DNA of 36,511 nt. Source: Candidatus Pelagibacterales bacterium (lineage in GTDB: Bacteria > Pseudomonadota > Alphaproteobacteria > TMED109). The notes beneath the pieces were generated by a model. The model was not told where the DNA came from. It did no database searches and saw nothing but the letters and a program-made list of their open reading frames with translations. Each line of letters begins with the position of its first letter. The stretch's first letter is position 1. Positions 24,446 to 34,429 of the stretch are shown in pieces. The stretch is taken from positions 1 through 36,511 of the forward strand of contig PAZF01000024.1 in NCBI GenBank assembly GCA_002715505.1, read 5' to 3'. The position numbers were made by a program, and so were the translations under genes.

Positions 24446-24451
24446 CTAACA

Positions 24452-25000
24452 TTATATACCTATTACTTTTTTAATATCTTCAAATACTTTTTCTATCTCT
24501 TGCATACCATTTATATTAAATAGTATTTCTCTTTCTTCATAGAACGGAATTAATGGTTGGGTCTGAGAATTGTAAGATTTAAATCTATTTTTTATTATTT
24601 CTGGCTTATCGTCAGATCTCCCTCTATCAATTAATCTTTTTATAATATCCTCTTCATCAACTTTAATTCTTAAAACGTATTCAATTTTCTGACTTTCTTC
24701 TAACAATGAGTCTAATCCTTTTGCTTGATTGATAGTTCTAGGAAACCCGTCTAGTATAAAACCACTTTCGCAGTCTTTTGAGGCTAACCTTTGCTTCACA
24801 ATAGATAAAACAATTTCATCAGATACTAATCCGCCATTTTCCATAATTTCTTTAGCTTTTTTTCCAATATCAGATCCAGATGCAACTGCCTCCCTTAGCA
24901 TATCTCCTGTTGATAAATGAGGAACCCTTAAATTTTCGCAAATATTTACGGCCTGTGTTCCTTTTCCACTTCCTGGCGGTCCAAATAATATAATATTCAC
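24452..25000 (-). CDS. adk: Adenylate kinase (short, zinc-free LID type)
   Basis: Interconverts AMP + ATP and 2 ADP. P-loop GPPGSGKGT (7-15), the AMP-binding STGDMLREA (31-39) and the LDGFPRT segment are present. At 182 residues it has the short LID (RLIDRGRSDDKPE) without the ~27-residue insertion and zinc cysteines of longer bacterial forms. The ATG overlaps the secY stop by a base, the usual secY-adk pairing in bacteria. Confidence 0.97.
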   Translation of the reverse strand: MNIILFGPPGSGKGTQAVNICENLRVPHLSTGDMLREAVASGSDIGKKAKEIMENGGLVSDEIVLSIVKQRLASKDCESGFILDGFPRTINQAKGLDSLLEESQKIEYVLRIKVDEEDIIKRLIDRGRSDDKPEIIKNRFKSYNSQTQPLIPFYEEREILFNINGMQEIEKVFEDIKKVIGI

Positions 25001-26340
25001 TAAATTCTACCTCTTAGTTTCGCCTTTTTAATTAAGCCTTCGTACTGGTGAGCTATCAAATGTGAATGAACCTGTGCAACAGTGTCCATAGTAACAGTTA
25101 CTACAATGAGCAAGCTAGTTCCTCCTAAATAAAATGGGACAGCGTATCTTGAAATTAGTAGTTCTGGTAACAGACAAACTGCACTTAAATAAATTGAGCC
25201 AATTACTGTTAATCTTGTAAGTATAAAATCAATATATTCAGCGGTAGCATCTCCTGGTCTTATTCCTGGGACAAAACCACCATTATTTTTAATATTGTCA
25301 GCAGTATCTTTAGCATTGAATACTACGCTAGTATAAAAGAATGCGAAAAATACAATTGCCGATACATATAATAACATATAAAGAGGCTGCCCTCTACCCA
25401 ACATAGACGTTATTCCTAAAAGCCAATCTGGACCATTACCAGCATTAATACTAAGTGCTGTTACAGGTAGCAATAATATTGAAGAAGCAAAAATAGGAGG
25501 GATTACTCCAGCAGTATTTATTTTTAAAGGTAAATGACTTGATTGGCCTTGCATGACTTTCATGCCCACTTGTCTTTTTGGATACTGAATAATAATTCTT
25601 CTTTGTCCTCTCTCCATAAAAACAATAAAACCTATTACCAATACTGCTAACATTAAGAAAAATATTATGAGCAAACCTGATAAAGCACCTGTTTTACCCA
25701 ACTCTAATGTTGAAATTAGTGCCGCTGGTAATTCTGCAACAATTCCTGCCATAATTATCAACGAAATACCATTTCCTATTCCTCTAGCAGTAATTTGTTC
25801 TCCTAACCACATTAAAAATACCGTTGCTCCTGTGAGAGTTATTACAGTAGTAATTTTAAAAAATAGACCTGGATTATCTATAGCCGGTCCTTGAGAGTTT
25901 GTCATTCCCTCTAATCCAGATGCTATCCCTAATGCTTGAATACTGGCTAAGAAAACTGTTCCATACCTAGTATATTGAGTTATTTTTTGCCTTCCACTTT
26001 CACCGTCTTTTTTTAATTGCGCTAAATGAGTAGAAGTAGATGACATCAATTGTATAATTATAGAAGCCGAGATATAAGGCATAATGTTTAAAGCAAATAT
26101 TGACATCCTACTTAAAGCGCCCCCTGCAAACATGTCAAACATACCAAATATTCCACCTGTATTTTGATTAAATATGTCATCTAATGCTCCAGGGTTTACA
26201 CCTGGTAAAGGAATATATGTTCCCAGTCTATAAACGACTAAAGCTAACAAGGTAAAAATTATTCTATTTTTTAATTCTGTAGCTTTTGCAAGGGCACCAA
26301 AGTTTACAGAAGATGCGAGTTGTTCTGCAGCTGAAGGCAT
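25000..26340 (-). CDS. secY: Preprotein translocase channel subunit SecY
   Basis: The 446-residue protein-conducting channel of the inner membrane, with ten predicted helices. Recognisable parts are YRLGTYIPLPGVN after the first cytosolic helix, the ALNIMPYISASIIIQL plug/helix region, and the YPKRQVG loop. The C-terminus EGLIKKAKLRG is typical. It follows rplO by 2 nt and precedes adk, the normal spc-operon order. Confidence 0.98.
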   Translation of the reverse strand: MPSAAEQLASSVNFGALAKATELKNRIIFTLLALVVYRLGTYIPLPGVNPGALDDIFNQNTGGIFGMFDMFAGGALSRMSIFALNIMPYISASIIIQLMSSTSTHLAQLKKDGESGRQKITQYTRYGTVFLASIQALGIASGLEGMTNSQGPAIDNPGLFFKITTVITLTGATVFLMWLGEQITARGIGNGISLIIMAGIVAELPAALISTLELGKTGALSGLLIIFFLMLAVLVIGFIVFMERGQRRIIIQYPKRQVGMKVMQGQSSHLPLKINTAGVIPPIFASSILLLPVTALSINAGNGPDWLLGITSMLGRGQPLYMLLYVSAIVFFAFFYTSVVFNAKDTADNIKNNGGFVPGIRPGDATAEYIDFILTRLTVIGSIYLSAVCLLPELLISRYAVPFYLGGTSLLIVVTVTMDTVAQVHSHLIAHQYEGLIKKAKLRGRI

Positions 26341-26342
26341 GT

Positions 26343-26852
26343 TTATTTCTCTTTCTTTTTAGGCTCTTGTTTTATAGCAGAGTCTTTTTCTTTTTTATCT
26401 TCCAATATTAAAATACCATTAATTTTAGAGAGTTGTTCTTTTGCCTGTTTGCTAGCCTTGTTTACTTTAATAGTTATTTTTTGTGTTAATTTCCCATTAG
26501 CTAACAACTTCACTCCTAAGTTTTTTTTTCTAATTAGTCCGGCTTTTATTAATTCATTTTGAGAAATTTCTTTGGTTGGATTAATTTTTTTATTAACAAT
26601 AGCTTTATCAATGTCTGCAAAATTTACTATAGAAAATTCTCGTCTAAATGGATTCTTAAAACCTCTTTTTGGCAATCTTCTGTGTAAAGGCATTTGACCG
26701 CCTTCAAAACCCTTTATTGAAACTCCAGACCTAGATTTTTGACCTTTGTGGCCAGCACCTGATGTTTTTCCTTTACCAGATCCTATTCCTCTACCTACTC
26801 TTTTTGGCTTTTTTATAGACCCTTTATCAACTATATTATTTAACTTTAACAT
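26343..26852 (-). CDS. rplO: 50S ribosomal protein L15
   Basis: A 169-residue large-subunit protein. The Gly/Lys-rich N-terminal arm (GRGIGSGKGKTSGAGHKGQ and GFEGGQMPLHRRLPKRGF) is intact. The globular part is followed by a short charged tail (KEKDSAIKQEPKKKEK) about 15-20 residues longer than most L15 proteins. It lies 3 nt after rpmD. Confidence 0.97.
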   Translation of the reverse strand: MLKLNNIVDKGSIKKPKRVGRGIGSGKGKTSGAGHKGQKSRSGVSIKGFEGGQMPLHRRLPKRGFKNPFRREFSIVNFADIDKAIVNKKINPTKEISQNELIKAGLIRKKNLGVKLLANGKLTQKITIKVNKASKQAKEQLSKINGILILEDKKEKDSAIKQEPKKKEK

Positions 26853-26855
26853 AAG

Positions 26856-27047
26856 TTATTTTATTTCATATTTTACTAAATGTTTAACTTTTTTTACCAT
26901 ACCAAAAATGCTCTCACTATAAGAAAGTACTTTTGTGCGATTTATTTTATTTAGCCCTAAACCTACTAAACACCTTTTTTGGTAACTTTGTCTTCCGATA
27001 GGGCTGGCAATCTGAGTAACTATTATAGTTTTTTTATCTTTATTCAC
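26856..27047 (-). CDS. rpmD: 50S ribosomal protein L30
   Basis: A 63-residue protein with the L30 pattern: [11 protein letters not shown] near the N-terminus, then [15 protein letters not shown] and a C-terminal [14 protein letters not shown]30 is lost in some reduced genomes but is kept here. It overlaps the end of rpsE by 8 nt, which suggests coupled translation. Confidence 0.97.
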   Translation of the reverse strand: MNKDKKTIIVTQIASPIGRQSYQKRCLVGLGLNKINRTKVLSYSESIFGMVKKVKHLVKYEIK

Positions 27048-27624
27048 TAACTACTTCCTTAACTTTCTTTTTATCCTTAGTCAAATTAATATCTTCTTTA
27101 TCTGTTTTACTTTTTTTTCCAAAAATACTGCTAACCTTTAATCCTCTTCTAGAAGCAATATTTCTAGGAGATTGAATATTTTTTAGACCTTCAAAAGTTG
27201 CTCTTACCATATTGTATGGACTAGAGCTACCTACAGATTTAGAAACTACATCTTGAACACCCAGGGTTTCAAATACAGCTCTCATTGGTCCTCCTGCAAT
27301 AATTCCAGTACCTGGAGGAGCTGTTCTTAATATAACTTTTGATGCGCCATGTCTTCCTTTTATATCATGATGGATTGTGCGCCCTTCCTTGAGAGGAATT
27401 CTTAACATTTTAATTTTTGCCTTCTCCGTGGCTTTTTTAATAGCCTCTGGAACTTCCTTAGCTTTGCCAGTTCCAAATCCTACTCTTCCCTTAGTATCTC
27501 CTACTACAACTAATGCAGCAAAACCAAACCTTCTTCCTCCTTTGACAACTTTAGCTACCCTATTAATGCTCACTAATTTTTCAGTTAATTCATTACCATC
27601 AATATTTTTTGCTTCTTTTTCCAT
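27040..27624 (-). CDS. rpsE: 30S ribosomal protein S5
   Basis: A 194-residue fidelity protein of the small subunit. The dsRNA-binding N-terminal domain has [20 protein letters not shown], including the residues where ram and spectinomycin mutations fall. [13 protein letters not shown] and the C-terminal domain follow. A Lys/Asp-rich tail of about 25 residues is present at the end. It begins 11 nt after rplR and overlaps rpmD by 8 nt. Confidence 0.98.
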   Translation of the reverse strand: MEKEAKNIDGNELTEKLVSINRVAKVVKGGRRFGFAALVVVGDTKGRVGFGTGKAKEVPEAIKKATEKAKIKMLRIPLKEGRTIHHDIKGRHGASKVILRTAPPGTGIIAGGPMRAVFETLGVQDVVSKSVGSSSPYNMVRATFEGLKNIQSPRNIASRRGLKVSSIFGKKSKTDKEDINLTKDKKKVKEVVSE

Positions 27625-27635
27625 TTATTTTATAC

Positions 27636-28004
27636 CTAAAATTTTAAACCTTCTTTTCTAGCAGCATCTGCAAATGCTTTTACTCTTCCGTGATAAAGAT
27701 AACCTCCTCTATCAAAAAAAACTTTTTTAATCCCCTCCTTGCTAGCTCTTTTAGCTACTTCTAGCCCTACTATTTCTGCAGCAATCTTATTGCCCGCATT
27801 TTTTTTAATCTCTTTCTTGAGGTTTTTATCTAAACTAGAGACTGACAATAACGTAACTCCTTTTTGATCATTAATAATTTGACAATAAAAATTGGTATTA
27901 CTCCTAAATACTGTAAGCCTCAAATCACTAGTTGCTTTGGCTCTAATACTAAACCTATTTCTAGCCTTTCTTTTATTAAATAATACTCTACTTTTAGCGC
28001 TCAT
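27636..28004 (-). CDS. rplR: 50S ribosomal protein L18
   Basis: Binds 5S rRNA with L5 and L25. The 122 residues have the basic N-terminal arm ([13 protein letters not shown]), [16 protein letters not shown] and the C-terminal [20 protein letters not shown]. It starts directly at the rplF stop (no gap). Confidence 0.98.
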   Translation of the reverse strand: MSAKSRVLFNKRKARNRFSIRAKATSDLRLTVFRSNTNFYCQIINDQKGVTLLSVSSLDKNLKKEIKKNAGNKIAAEIVGLEVAKRASKEGIKKVFFDRGGYLYHGRVKAFADAARKEGLKF

Positions 28005-28538
28005 TTACTTTTTCTTACCTTCTTTTCTTCTTATAAACTCTTCTCGATATTTAATTCCTTTTCCCTTGTATGGTTCAGGCTTTCTAAGCTTACGTATTTC
28101 AGATGCAAATTGCCCAACCTTTTGTTTACTAATTCCATTAACCGATATTTCAGTTGGTTTTACACATTTTACATCCAAATCTTCAGGAATAGCCAATTTT
28201 ATATCATGGCTGTATCCTAATTGTAAAGTTAATATATTTCCTTCTATTGAAGCTCTGTATCCTACTCCATTAATTTCTAAGTTTCTGGTATAGCCCTCCG
28301 TTACACCCATAACCATATTATTTATCAAGGTTCTTGCCATACCCCAAGTAGATTTTGCACCTTTTGTTTCGTTTAATGGAACAACAATAATCTTCCCTTG
28401 GTCTTTCTGTAGCTTTACAGATTCTGGAAAACTTGCATTTAGTTCTCCTTTTTTTCCTTTTATAGTGATTTCATTGGCAACAATATTTGCCTCAATACCA
28501 TCAGGTAATTCTACTGGCTTTTTTCCTACTCTAGACAT
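28005..28538 (-). CDS. rplF: 50S ribosomal protein L6
   Basis: A 177-residue protein near the factor-binding centre. Two repeated alpha/beta domains are seen: MSRVGKKPVELPDGI at the start, LINNMVMGVTEGYTRNLEINGVGYRA in the first half and KLRKPEPYKGKGIKY in the second. It follows rpsH by 3 nt. Confidence 0.98.
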   Translation of the reverse strand: MSRVGKKPVELPDGIEANIVANEITIKGKKGELNASFPESVKLQKDQGKIIVVPLNETKGAKSTWGMARTLINNMVMGVTEGYTRNLEINGVGYRASIEGNILTLQLGYSHDIKLAIPEDLDVKCVKPTEISVNGISKQKVGQFASEIRKLRKPEPYKGKGIKYREEFIRRKEGKKK

Positions 28539-28541
28539 TTT

Positions 28542-28937
28542 TTAATAAACCCTGCATAAAACTTCTCCTCCAATATTGATTTCCTTTGCTTTAATATTTG
28601 TCATTACACCCTTGGATGTAGATATTATGGAAACCCCCATATTATTTTTGTAAACTGGCATATTTTTTACAGACGAATAAACTCTTAATCCTGGCTTAGA
28701 AATCCTTACTATTTCTTTAATTACAGGCTCTCCGTGAAAATATTTTAAAGATATCTCAATTTTTTTTCCTTTTATATCTTCAGTTAAAGAATAATCTCTA
28801 ATATAGCCTTCATCTTTCATGACTTTTAATATAGCTAATTTGATCTTTGAAGATGGACATTCGATAGAAGATTTTTTTACCTGCTGTCCATTTCTTATTC
28901 TACTTAGTAAATCACTTATTGGGTCTGTCATTGTCAT
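28542..28937 (-). CDS. rpsH: 30S ribosomal protein S8
   Basis: A 131-residue primary 16S rRNA binder; in Escherichia coli it also represses the spc operon. Motifs: MTDPISDLLSRIRNGQ, RISKPGLRVY and the C-terminal STSKGVMTNIKAKEINIGGEVLC. ATG ATG-like start with two Met codons (MTMTD); the second might also be used. 10 nt after rpsN. Confidence 0.98.
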   Translation of the reverse strand: MTMTDPISDLLSRIRNGQQVKKSSIECPSSKIKLAILKVMKDEGYIRDYSLTEDIKGKKIEISLKYFHGEPVIKEIVRISKPGLRVYSSVKNMPVYKNNMGVSIISTSKGVMTNIKAKEINIGGEVLCRVY

Positions 28938-28947
28938 TTTTTATTCC

Positions 28948-29253
28948 TTACCAACTTGCTTTGATCATACCTGGTATCTGTCCAGAAGCAGCCAATTCTC
29001 TTAAAGCTATTCTAGACAATTTTACTCTTCTATAAAAACCTCTTGGTCTTCCAGAAAGCTCGCACCTATTTCTAATTCTTACTGAACATCCATTTTTAGG
29101 AAGAGCTGCTAATTTTATAACAGCTTGAAATCTGTCCTCTGAACTTGTTTTTTTGTTCATTATAATAGCTTTAAGCTGCTTTCTTTTCTCAACAAATTTC
29201 TCTACTTTTTTAATTCTAGATTTATTTTTTTCAATAGCACTTTTTTTTGCCAA
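28948..29253 (-). CDS. rpsN: 30S ribosomal protein S14 (long, zinc-free form)
   Basis: The 101-residue C-minus form of S14: it lacks the CxxC-x12-CxxC zinc ribbon and has [18 protein letters not shown] and the end [12 protein letters not shown]. The start codon is TTG (29253), decided by the usual AKKSAIEKN beginning and an AAAGGAG box just upstream. It follows rplE by 11 nt. Confidence 0.97.
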   Translation of the reverse strand: MAKKSAIEKNKSRIKKVEKFVEKRKQLKAIIMNKKTSSEDRFQAVIKLAALPKNGCSVRIRNRCELSGRPRGFYRRVKLSRIALRELAASGQIPGMIKASW

Positions 29254-29264
29254 AATACTCTCCT

Positions 29265-29804
29265 TTAATTGTTAATTGGTAAATTAAATTTTTTTAATAA
29301 CTCTAAACCCTGTTTATCATTTTTTGCTGAAGTAACAATTGTAATATCCATCCCTCTTAGCTCATCTAAATTGTCATAATCAATTTCTGGAAATACAATT
29401 TGCTCTTTCAAACCTAGAGAAAAGTTTCCATTACCGTCAAAGCTATTTTTTGATAGCCCTCTAAAATCTCTTACTCTAGGCAAGGCAATATTAACTAATC
29501 TATCTAGAAATTCATACATTCTATTTCTTCTAAGAGTAACTTTTACTCCTACATTAGAGCCTTCTCTTAACTTGAAACCTGCTACTGACTTTCTAGCTTT
29601 AGTTACAATTGGTAACTGCCCAGAAATTAATTTCATGTCACTTAATGCGCCATCAATTTTACCCTTTTCTTGAGAGGCTTTTCCTACTCCCATATTGATG
29701 GTGATCTTCTCAAGTTTTGGAACAGCCATATCATTTTTAATTTGCAAGGTTTCCTTTAAAGAAGCCTTTATCTCTTTTTCATATAATTCTTTCAATCTAG
29801 CCAT
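29265..29804 (-). CDS. rplE: 50S ribosomal protein L5
   Basis: A 179-residue 5S-rRNA binder forming part of the central protuberance. Motifs: [38 protein letters not shown] and the glycine-rich [18 protein letters not shown]. Its ATG overlaps the rplX stop by one base. Confidence 0.98.
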   Translation of the reverse strand: MARLKELYEKEIKASLKETLQIKNDMAVPKLEKITINMGVGKASQEKGKIDGALSDMKLISGQLPIVTKARKSVAGFKLREGSNVGVKVTLRRNRMYEFLDRLVNIALPRVRDFRGLSKNSFDGNGNFSLGLKEQIVFPEIDYDNLDELRGMDITIVTSAKNDKQGLELLKKFNLPINN

Positions 29805-30121
29805 TACTTATCTATAACCTCTCCAGTTAGCTTGCTGTAACGAACTTTTCTTCCATCTTCCAGGAATTTAAATCCAATTCTAGTTGGTTTATTCTTTTCT
29901 TCATTTAAGAATCCTATATTAGAAATATTTATGAGGCTTTCTTTCTCTTTTATTCCTCCTGGATCATTTTGTGTAGGCTTTGTATGTCTTTTAACCATAT
30001 TAACTCCTCTTACCATCGCTTTATTTTTTTCTGGAAAAACCTTAAGTACTTCTCCTATAGCACCTTTATTTTTCCCTGCAATTACAATTACTTTATCTCC
30101 TTTTTTAATCTTTAACCCCAT
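29804..30121 (-). CDS. rplX: 50S ribosomal protein L24
   Basis: A 105-residue KOW-domain assembly initiator. The KOW motif [19 protein letters not shown] is at residues 7-25, and [18 protein letters not shown] follows. ATG overlaps the rplN stop by one base, giving a tight rplN-rplX-rplE chain. Confidence 0.98.
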   Translation of the reverse strand: MGLKIKKGDKVIVIAGKNKGAIGEVLKVFPEKNKAMVRGVNMVKRHTKPTQNDPGGIKEKESLINISNIGFLNEEKNKPTRIGFKFLEDGRKVRYSKLTGEVIDK

Positions 30122-30489
30122 TATAAAACCTCCGGGGCCAAAGATATTATTTTCATAAACTTTTTAGCTCTTAATTCTCTGGTAACAGGGCCAAAGATTC
30201 TTGTTCCTATAGGCTCTTGTTGTTTATTTATTAGAACAGCAGCATTTTTATCAAATCTTATTGCACTACCATCATTTCTTCTTATCTCTTTCGCAGTTCT
30301 TACTATTACTGCGTGATGAACATCTCCCTTATTTACTTTACCTTTTGGAATTGCTTCTTTTATAGATACTATTATTACATCACCCACACTTGCAAATCTT
30401 CTTTTAGATCCTCCTATAACTTTTATACACTGTACTCTTCTTGCTCCTGAATTATCTGCTACTTCTAAATTTGTCTCGTTGATTATCAT
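30121..30489 (-). CDS. rplN: 50S ribosomal protein L14
   Basis: A 122-residue protein at the subunit interface. Signature [20 protein letters not shown] at residues 8-27, and the C-terminal [24 protein letters not shown] is standard. It lies 15 nt after rpsQ. Confidence 0.98.
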   Translation of the reverse strand: MIINETNLEVADNSGARRVQCIKVIGGSKRRFASVGDVIIVSIKEAIPKGKVNKGDVHHAVIVRTAKEIRRNDGSAIRFDKNAAVLINKQQEPIGTRIFGPVTRELRAKKFMKIISLAPEVL

Positions 30490-30504
30490 ATTATTTTCCT
30501 AATA

Positions 30505-30729
30505 TTAAATTACTACCCATGTTTTCAATTTAGATATTGGCTTGGTTTCTTGAATAGAAACTTTATCGCCAACTTTTAAAGTATTTCCTTCATCATGCGC
30601 ATGATATTTTTTATATTTCTTTACATACTTTTTATAAATAGGATGTTTAAGTAATCTTTCTACTTTTACAACAATAGTTTTATTATTACTAGAACTACAA
30701 ACTATTCCGTTTAAAACTCTTTTAGGCAT
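30505..30729 (-). CDS. rpsQ: 30S ribosomal protein S17
   Basis: A 74-residue OB-fold 16S rRNA binder. Recognised by [39 protein letters not shown] and the [18 protein letters not shown] stretch. It is at the short end for S17. The start overlaps the rpmC end by 8 nt. Confidence 0.97.
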   Translation of the reverse strand: MPKRVLNGIVCSSSNNKTIVVKVERLLKHPIYKKYVKKYKKYHAHDEGNTLKVGDKVSIQETKPISKLKTWVVI

Positions 30730-30922
30730 TTGTTTTTTTCTCCTGTATATTTAATAAGGTTTTAATCCTTGCAATTTCTTTTCTAACAAATTTTATTCTG
30801 GAAGGCTTTTCTAATTGCCCCATAGACTTTTGGAATCTTAAGTTCATACCCTCTTTTTTGTAATTTGAAAGAAGCGTTTCTAGTTCATCAGGAGTCTTAG
30901 ACTTTAAATCAGTTTTAGGCAT
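30722..30922 (-). CDS. rpmC: 50S ribosomal protein L29
   Basis: A 66-residue two-helix protein at the tunnel exit. Motifs: [23 protein letters not shown] and the C-terminal helix [16 protein letters not shown]. It is adjacent to rplP (1-nt gap) and overlaps rpsQ by 8 nt. Confidence 0.97.
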   Translation of the reverse strand: MPKTDLKSKTPDELETLLSNYKKEGMNLRFQKSMGQLEKPSRIKFVRKEIARIKTLLNIQEKKTNA

Positions 30923-30923
30923 A

Positions 30924-31340
30924 CTATAATCTTATACCTCTTGTAATAAATTTAGTTTGTATAGGTAGCTTTGCAGCACCTAGCTCGAAAGCTCTTTTAG
31001 CTAAATCCTCACTAACTCCATCCAATTCAAATAAAATTCTTCCTGGCTTAACCCTACATGCCCAATATTCAGGAGTTCCTTTTCCTTTTCCCATTCTAAC
31101 TTCTGCTGGCTTCTGGGAGACAGGTAAATCAGGAAAAATTCTTATCCAAACCCTTCCTTGTCGTTTTATATGTCTAGTTATTGCTCTTCTTGCAGCTTCT
31201 ATTTGTCTAGCTGTTAATCTTTCAGGCTGTAAGGCTTTTAAGCCAAATGCTCCAAAGTTGAGCGCAAAACCTCCTTTGGCCTTTCCATGTATTCTGCCTT
31301 TATGCGCTTTTCTATATTTTGTTCTTTTAGGAAACAGCAT
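30924..31340 (-). CDS. rplP: 50S ribosomal protein L16
   Basis: A 138-residue protein contacting the A-site tRNA elbow. Recognised by [29 protein letters not shown] and [20 protein letters not shown]. It starts with [11 protein letters not shown], the usual beginning, 5 nt after rpsC. Confidence 0.98.
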   Translation of the reverse strand: MLFPKRTKYRKAHKGRIHGKAKGGFALNFGAFGLKALQPERLTARQIEAARRAITRHIKRQGRVWIRIFPDLPVSQKPAEVRMGKGKGTPEYWACRVKPGRILFELDGVSEDLAKRAFELGAAKLPIQTKFITRGIRL

Positions 31341-31345
31341 ATCTA

Positions 31346-32032
31346 TTAATCACCTTTTACTTTATTGACTGTAGAATTAATATTATCAGATTCTTTTTTA
31401 TCATCGTTTGATTTCTCACCTTTATAAACCCAAACTTTTACACCTATAGTGCCATATGCAGTATGTGAAGTTGAAACTCCATAATCAATATCGGCTCTTA
31501 AAGAATGTAACGGAACTCTTCCCTCTCTATACCATTCTATTCTTGCAATTTCAGCACCTCCCAATCTTCCTCCTGATACTATTTTTATACCTTCGGCACC
31601 TAGCCTCAATGCTGATTGAATAGCTCTTTTCATTGTTCTTCTAAATGATGCTCTTCTTTCTAATTGCTCCGCTATATTGTCTGCAATTAGTTGCGCATCC
31701 AATTCAGGCTTTCTAACCTCTACAATATTAAGCTGAACTTCACCACTGGTAATTTTTGCCATTTGCTGCTTAATTCTTTCTATGTCGCTACCTTTTTTCC
31801 CAATAACTACACCTGGTCTCGCGGTATGTATAGTAATAATTGCTTTTTTAGCAGGTCGTTCTACTATAACTTTACTTACAGCAGCTTGTTTTAATGTTTT
31901 ACGTATATAGCCTTTTATTTTTAAATCTTCATGTAATAAGTTAGCATACTCTTTTCCTTTGGCATACCACTTAGAACTCCAATCCTTATTAACACTCAGC
32001 CTTAAAACTATAGGATTAACTTTCTGACCCAT
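31346..32032 (-). CDS. rpsC: 30S ribosomal protein S3
   Basis: A 228-residue mRNA-entry protein with helicase-like role. It begins [12 protein letters not shown]; the KH domain carries [19 protein letters not shown] with the GxxG loop GKKG. The C-terminal domain has [30 protein letters not shown] short acidic-basic tail follows. 2 nt after rplV. Confidence 0.98.
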   Translation of the reverse strand: MGQKVNPIVLRLSVNKDWSSKWYAKGKEYANLLHEDLKIKGYIRKTLKQAAVSKVIVERPAKKAIITIHTARPGVVIGKKGSDIERIKQQMAKITSGEVQLNIVEVRKPELDAQLIADNIAEQLERRASFRRTMKRAIQSALRLGAEGIKIVSGGRLGGAEIARIEWYREGRVPLHSLRADIDYGVSTSHTAYGTIGVKVWVYKGEKSNDDKKESDNINSTVNKVKGD

Positions 32033-32034
32033 AA

Positions 32035-32388
32035 CTATTTCTCCCCAACTTGTTTTAGAGTTATTGTTAACTTACTAAAGGGTTTTAAGATTCTTGCTGC
32101 TCTTCCTCTGGCTCTAGCCCTTAATCTCTTCATAACCACAGCTTTTCCAACAAACGCTTCATCAACTATCAGCCTGTCAATGTCTAATGAGTAGTTATTT
32201 TCAGCATTTGCAATTGCAGAATTTAGTACTTTTAACACATCCTTAGCTATTCTTTTTCTAGAAAAAGTAAGGTTATCAATTGCTTTTTTTATTTCCTTAC
32301 CTCTTATAGATTTTGCAACTAAATTCAATTTTTGTGGACTTATTCTTAAATTTGTTGCTTTTGCTGTAGCTTTTGTAATTTCCATCAC
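32035..32388 (-). CDS. rplV: 50S ribosomal protein L22
   Basis: A 117-residue protein whose hairpin lines the exit tunnel (macrolide site). Motifs: [18 protein letters not shown] near the N-terminus, and the hairpin to C-terminal [16 protein letters not shown]. Two adjacent Met codons at the start (MM). 10 nt after rpsS. Confidence 0.98.
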   Translation of the reverse strand: MMEITKATAKATNLRISPQKLNLVAKSIRGKEIKKAIDNLTFSRKRIAKDVLKVLNSAIANAENNYSLDIDRLIVDEAFVGKAVVMKRLRARARGRAARILKPFSKLTITLKQVGEK

Positions 32389-32398
32389 TAATTCCTAA

Positions 32399-32674
32399 TT
32401 ATTTTTTTACCTTTTTATCAGCAGTATGACCGTAATATGTTCTGGTTGGAGAATATTCTCCTAATTTTTGTCCAACCATTTCCTCTGAAACTAATACAGG
32501 TATAAATTTTTTTCCATTGTAAACATTAAATGTTATTCCCACAAATTGAGGAAGTATCGTAGATCTCCTTGACCATGTTTTGATTGGCCTGGTTTTATTT
32601 TCTTTAAGATGCTCTTGTACTTTTTTTATCAAGTGACCATCTACAAAAGGACCTTTCCAAACTGATCTCGCCAT
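32399..32674 (-). CDS. rpsS: 30S ribosomal protein S19
   Basis: A 91-residue head protein. Starts [19 protein letters not shown], contains [15 protein letters not shown] and the [12 protein letters not shown] motif that contacts 16S rRNA and the 50S bridge. It follows rplB by 2 nt. Confidence 0.98.
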   Translation of the reverse strand: MARSVWKGPFVDGHLIKKVQEHLKENKTRPIKTWSRRSTILPQFVGITFNVYNGKKFIPVLVSEEMVGQKLGEYSPTRTYYGHTADKKVKK

Positions 32675-32676
32675 AC

Positions 32677-33504
32677 TTACCTGCTATTCCTTCTCTTTAA
32701 AATAAACTTGTCCGTTCTTTTATTGTTTCTAGTTCTCTTTCCTTTAGTTGGTACGCCCCAAGGTGTAACAGGGTTTCTTCCTCCTGATGTTTTTCCTTCT
32801 CCGCCTCCATGTGGGTGGTCTACTGGATTCATTACTACGCCTCGTACATGAGGTCTCTTTCCTAACCATCTACTTCTGCCAGCTTTTCCTGATTTAGAGT
32901 TTTGGTGATCAGGATTAGAGACAACTCCTATTGTAGCTCTACAATTTAAAGGAACCAGTCTTTGTTCTCCAGATACCATTTTTAACATAGCATTATTTCG
33001 ATCTTTTCCTACTAATTGAACTGAAGATCCTGCTGATCTAGCAATCTGCCCTCCTTTTCCTGGTTTCAACTCCACATTGTGCAAAAGAGTTCCAGGAGGA
33101 ATATTTCTCATTGGTAGACAATTTCCAGGTTTAATATCCACTTCATTACCAGAAATAACTGTATCAGATATTTTTAGTTTTTGAGGTGCTATAATATAAC
33201 TTAGTTGACCATCCTCATATTTTATTAATGCAATATGGCATGTTCTGTTAGGGTCATATTCAAGCCTGATTACTTCAGCTTTTTTGTCATCATATTTTCT
33301 TTTAAAGTCTACAATTCTATAGCTTCTTTTATGACCTCCGCCCTTCCACCACATAGTTGTTCTGCCTTTATTATTTCTGCCACCAGTTTTACTTAAGCCC
33401 TTTGTAAGCTTTTTTACTGGACTACCTTTATGGAGATCCGATCTATCAACTAGCACTAGGGATCTCCTAGAAGGAGTGGTAGGGTTAAAATTTTTTAAAG
33501 CCAT
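32677..33504 (-). CDS. rplB: 50S ribosomal protein L2
   Basis: A 275-residue protein needed for subunit joining and peptidyl transfer. The N-terminal [20 protein letters not shown] and the C-terminal [20 protein letters not shown], including the histidine near the peptidyl-transferase centre, are intact. It abuts rplW with no gap. Confidence 0.98.
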   Translation of the reverse strand: MALKNFNPTTPSRRSLVLVDRSDLHKGSPVKKLTKGLSKTGGRNNKGRTTMWWKGGGHKRSYRIVDFKRKYDDKKAEVIRLEYDPNRTCHIALIKYEDGQLSYIIAPQKLKISDTVISGNEVDIKPGNCLPMRNIPPGTLLHNVELKPGKGGQIARSAGSSVQLVGKDRNNAMLKMVSGEQRLVPLNCRATIGVVSNPDHQNSKSGKAGRSRWLGKRPHVRGVVMNPVDHPHGGGEGKTSGGRNPVTPWGVPTKGKRTRNNKRTDKFILKRRNSR

Positions 33505-33795
33505 TTAATTTACTCCTCCGCTGTAATCTAAAGTTTCTCCTTTTAAGAGGGTTATAACAGCCTTTTTATAATCTATTCTCTTACCTTTAGTTCCTTTAAA
33601 TATTTTTCTTTTCCCTTTCACTTTAATAGTATTTACAGCCTTAACTTTTACCTTAAATACTTTTTCTATTGCATTCTTAATTTCATCCTTAGATGAATTT
33701 ATTTCTACTTTAAATACAAATTGATTATTTTCTGAAGCCTTAGTTGATTTTTCTGTAACAACTGGAAACTTAATTATTTCATATATATTTTTCAT
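33505..33795 (-). CDS. rplW: 50S ribosomal protein L23
   Basis: A 96-residue protein at the tunnel exit that docks SRP and trigger factor. Motifs: IIKFPVVTEKSTKASE near the N-terminus, NQFVFKV, and GKRKIFKGTKGKRIDYKKAVITL. It lies 1 nt after rplD. Confidence 0.97.
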   Translation of the reverse strand: MKNIYEIIKFPVVTEKSTKASENNQFVFKVEINSSKDEIKNAIEKVFKVKVKAVNTIKVKGKRKIFKGTKGKRIDYKKAVITLLKGETLDYSGGVN

Positions 33796-33796
33796 T

Positions 33797-34429
33797 TTAT
33801 TTATAAGTTTCCTCTACATGAGTTAAAGCTTCTTTAGAAAGAACTAAGGTTTTCCGTTTTAAAATTAATGGCGCATTAATTCCTTTGGAAGAAATAAGAT
33901 CAATATTTTTAATATTTCTCAAAGATAAGGCAAAATTTTTATTAATCTTATCTGCCTCTAAGAATATTGCAGATTCGATTCCCAGCTTTTTTATTTTAGA
34001 ATTTAAGTCTTTTGTTTTAATACTTTTTAATTCTAATTTATCTACAACTTTTAAATTACCCTCTTTTAACTTAGCAGACAACAGAGATCTAATAGCACTT
34101 TTTTTAAGTTTTGTGTTTAATTTATAATCGTGACTTCTAGGATTAGGTCCGTGAACTACACCTCCACCTTTAAACTGTACAACTTTTTTTGATCCATGCC
34201 TTGCTCGTCCCATTCCTTTTTGTTTGTAAATTTTAGCTGTAGAACCGACTATTTCTCCACGCTCTTTAACTTTATGAGTTCCTTGGCGCCTATTAGCTAG
34301 TTGCCAATTTACTAGTTTAGCTATAATAGCTTTGTTTTCTTTGCAGTTAAAAACTTTTTCTGATAACGCTATATCTTCAATTACTTTGTTATCTAAATTT
34401 ATAACTTTTATTTTTGTTTTACTTGTCAT
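33797..34429 (-). CDS. rplD: 50S ribosomal protein L4
   Basis: A 210-residue protein whose long loop (WQLANRRQGTHKVKERGEI ... KQKGMGRARHGSKK) reaches the exit tunnel. In Escherichia coli L4 represses the S10 operon; nothing here shows that leader, since the operon start is outside the window. It overlaps the end of rplC by 11 nt. Confidence 0.98.
   Translation of the reverse strand: MTSKTKIKVINLDNKVIEDIALSEKVFNCKENKAIIAKLVNWQLANRRQGTHKVKERGEIVGSTAKIYKQKGMGRARHGSKKVVQFKGGGVVHGPNPRSHDYKLNTKLKKSAIRSLLSAKLKEGNLKVVDKLELKSIKTKDLNSKIKKLGIESAIFLEADKINKNFALSLRNIKNIDLISSKGINAPLILKRKTLVLSKEALTHVEETYK

Noticed and set aside
27377-28293. Plus-strand frames of 94-133 codons across rpsE-rplF
   Set aside because: They are shadows of minus-strand ribosomal genes, Leu/Phe/Ser-rich, without conserved motifs.
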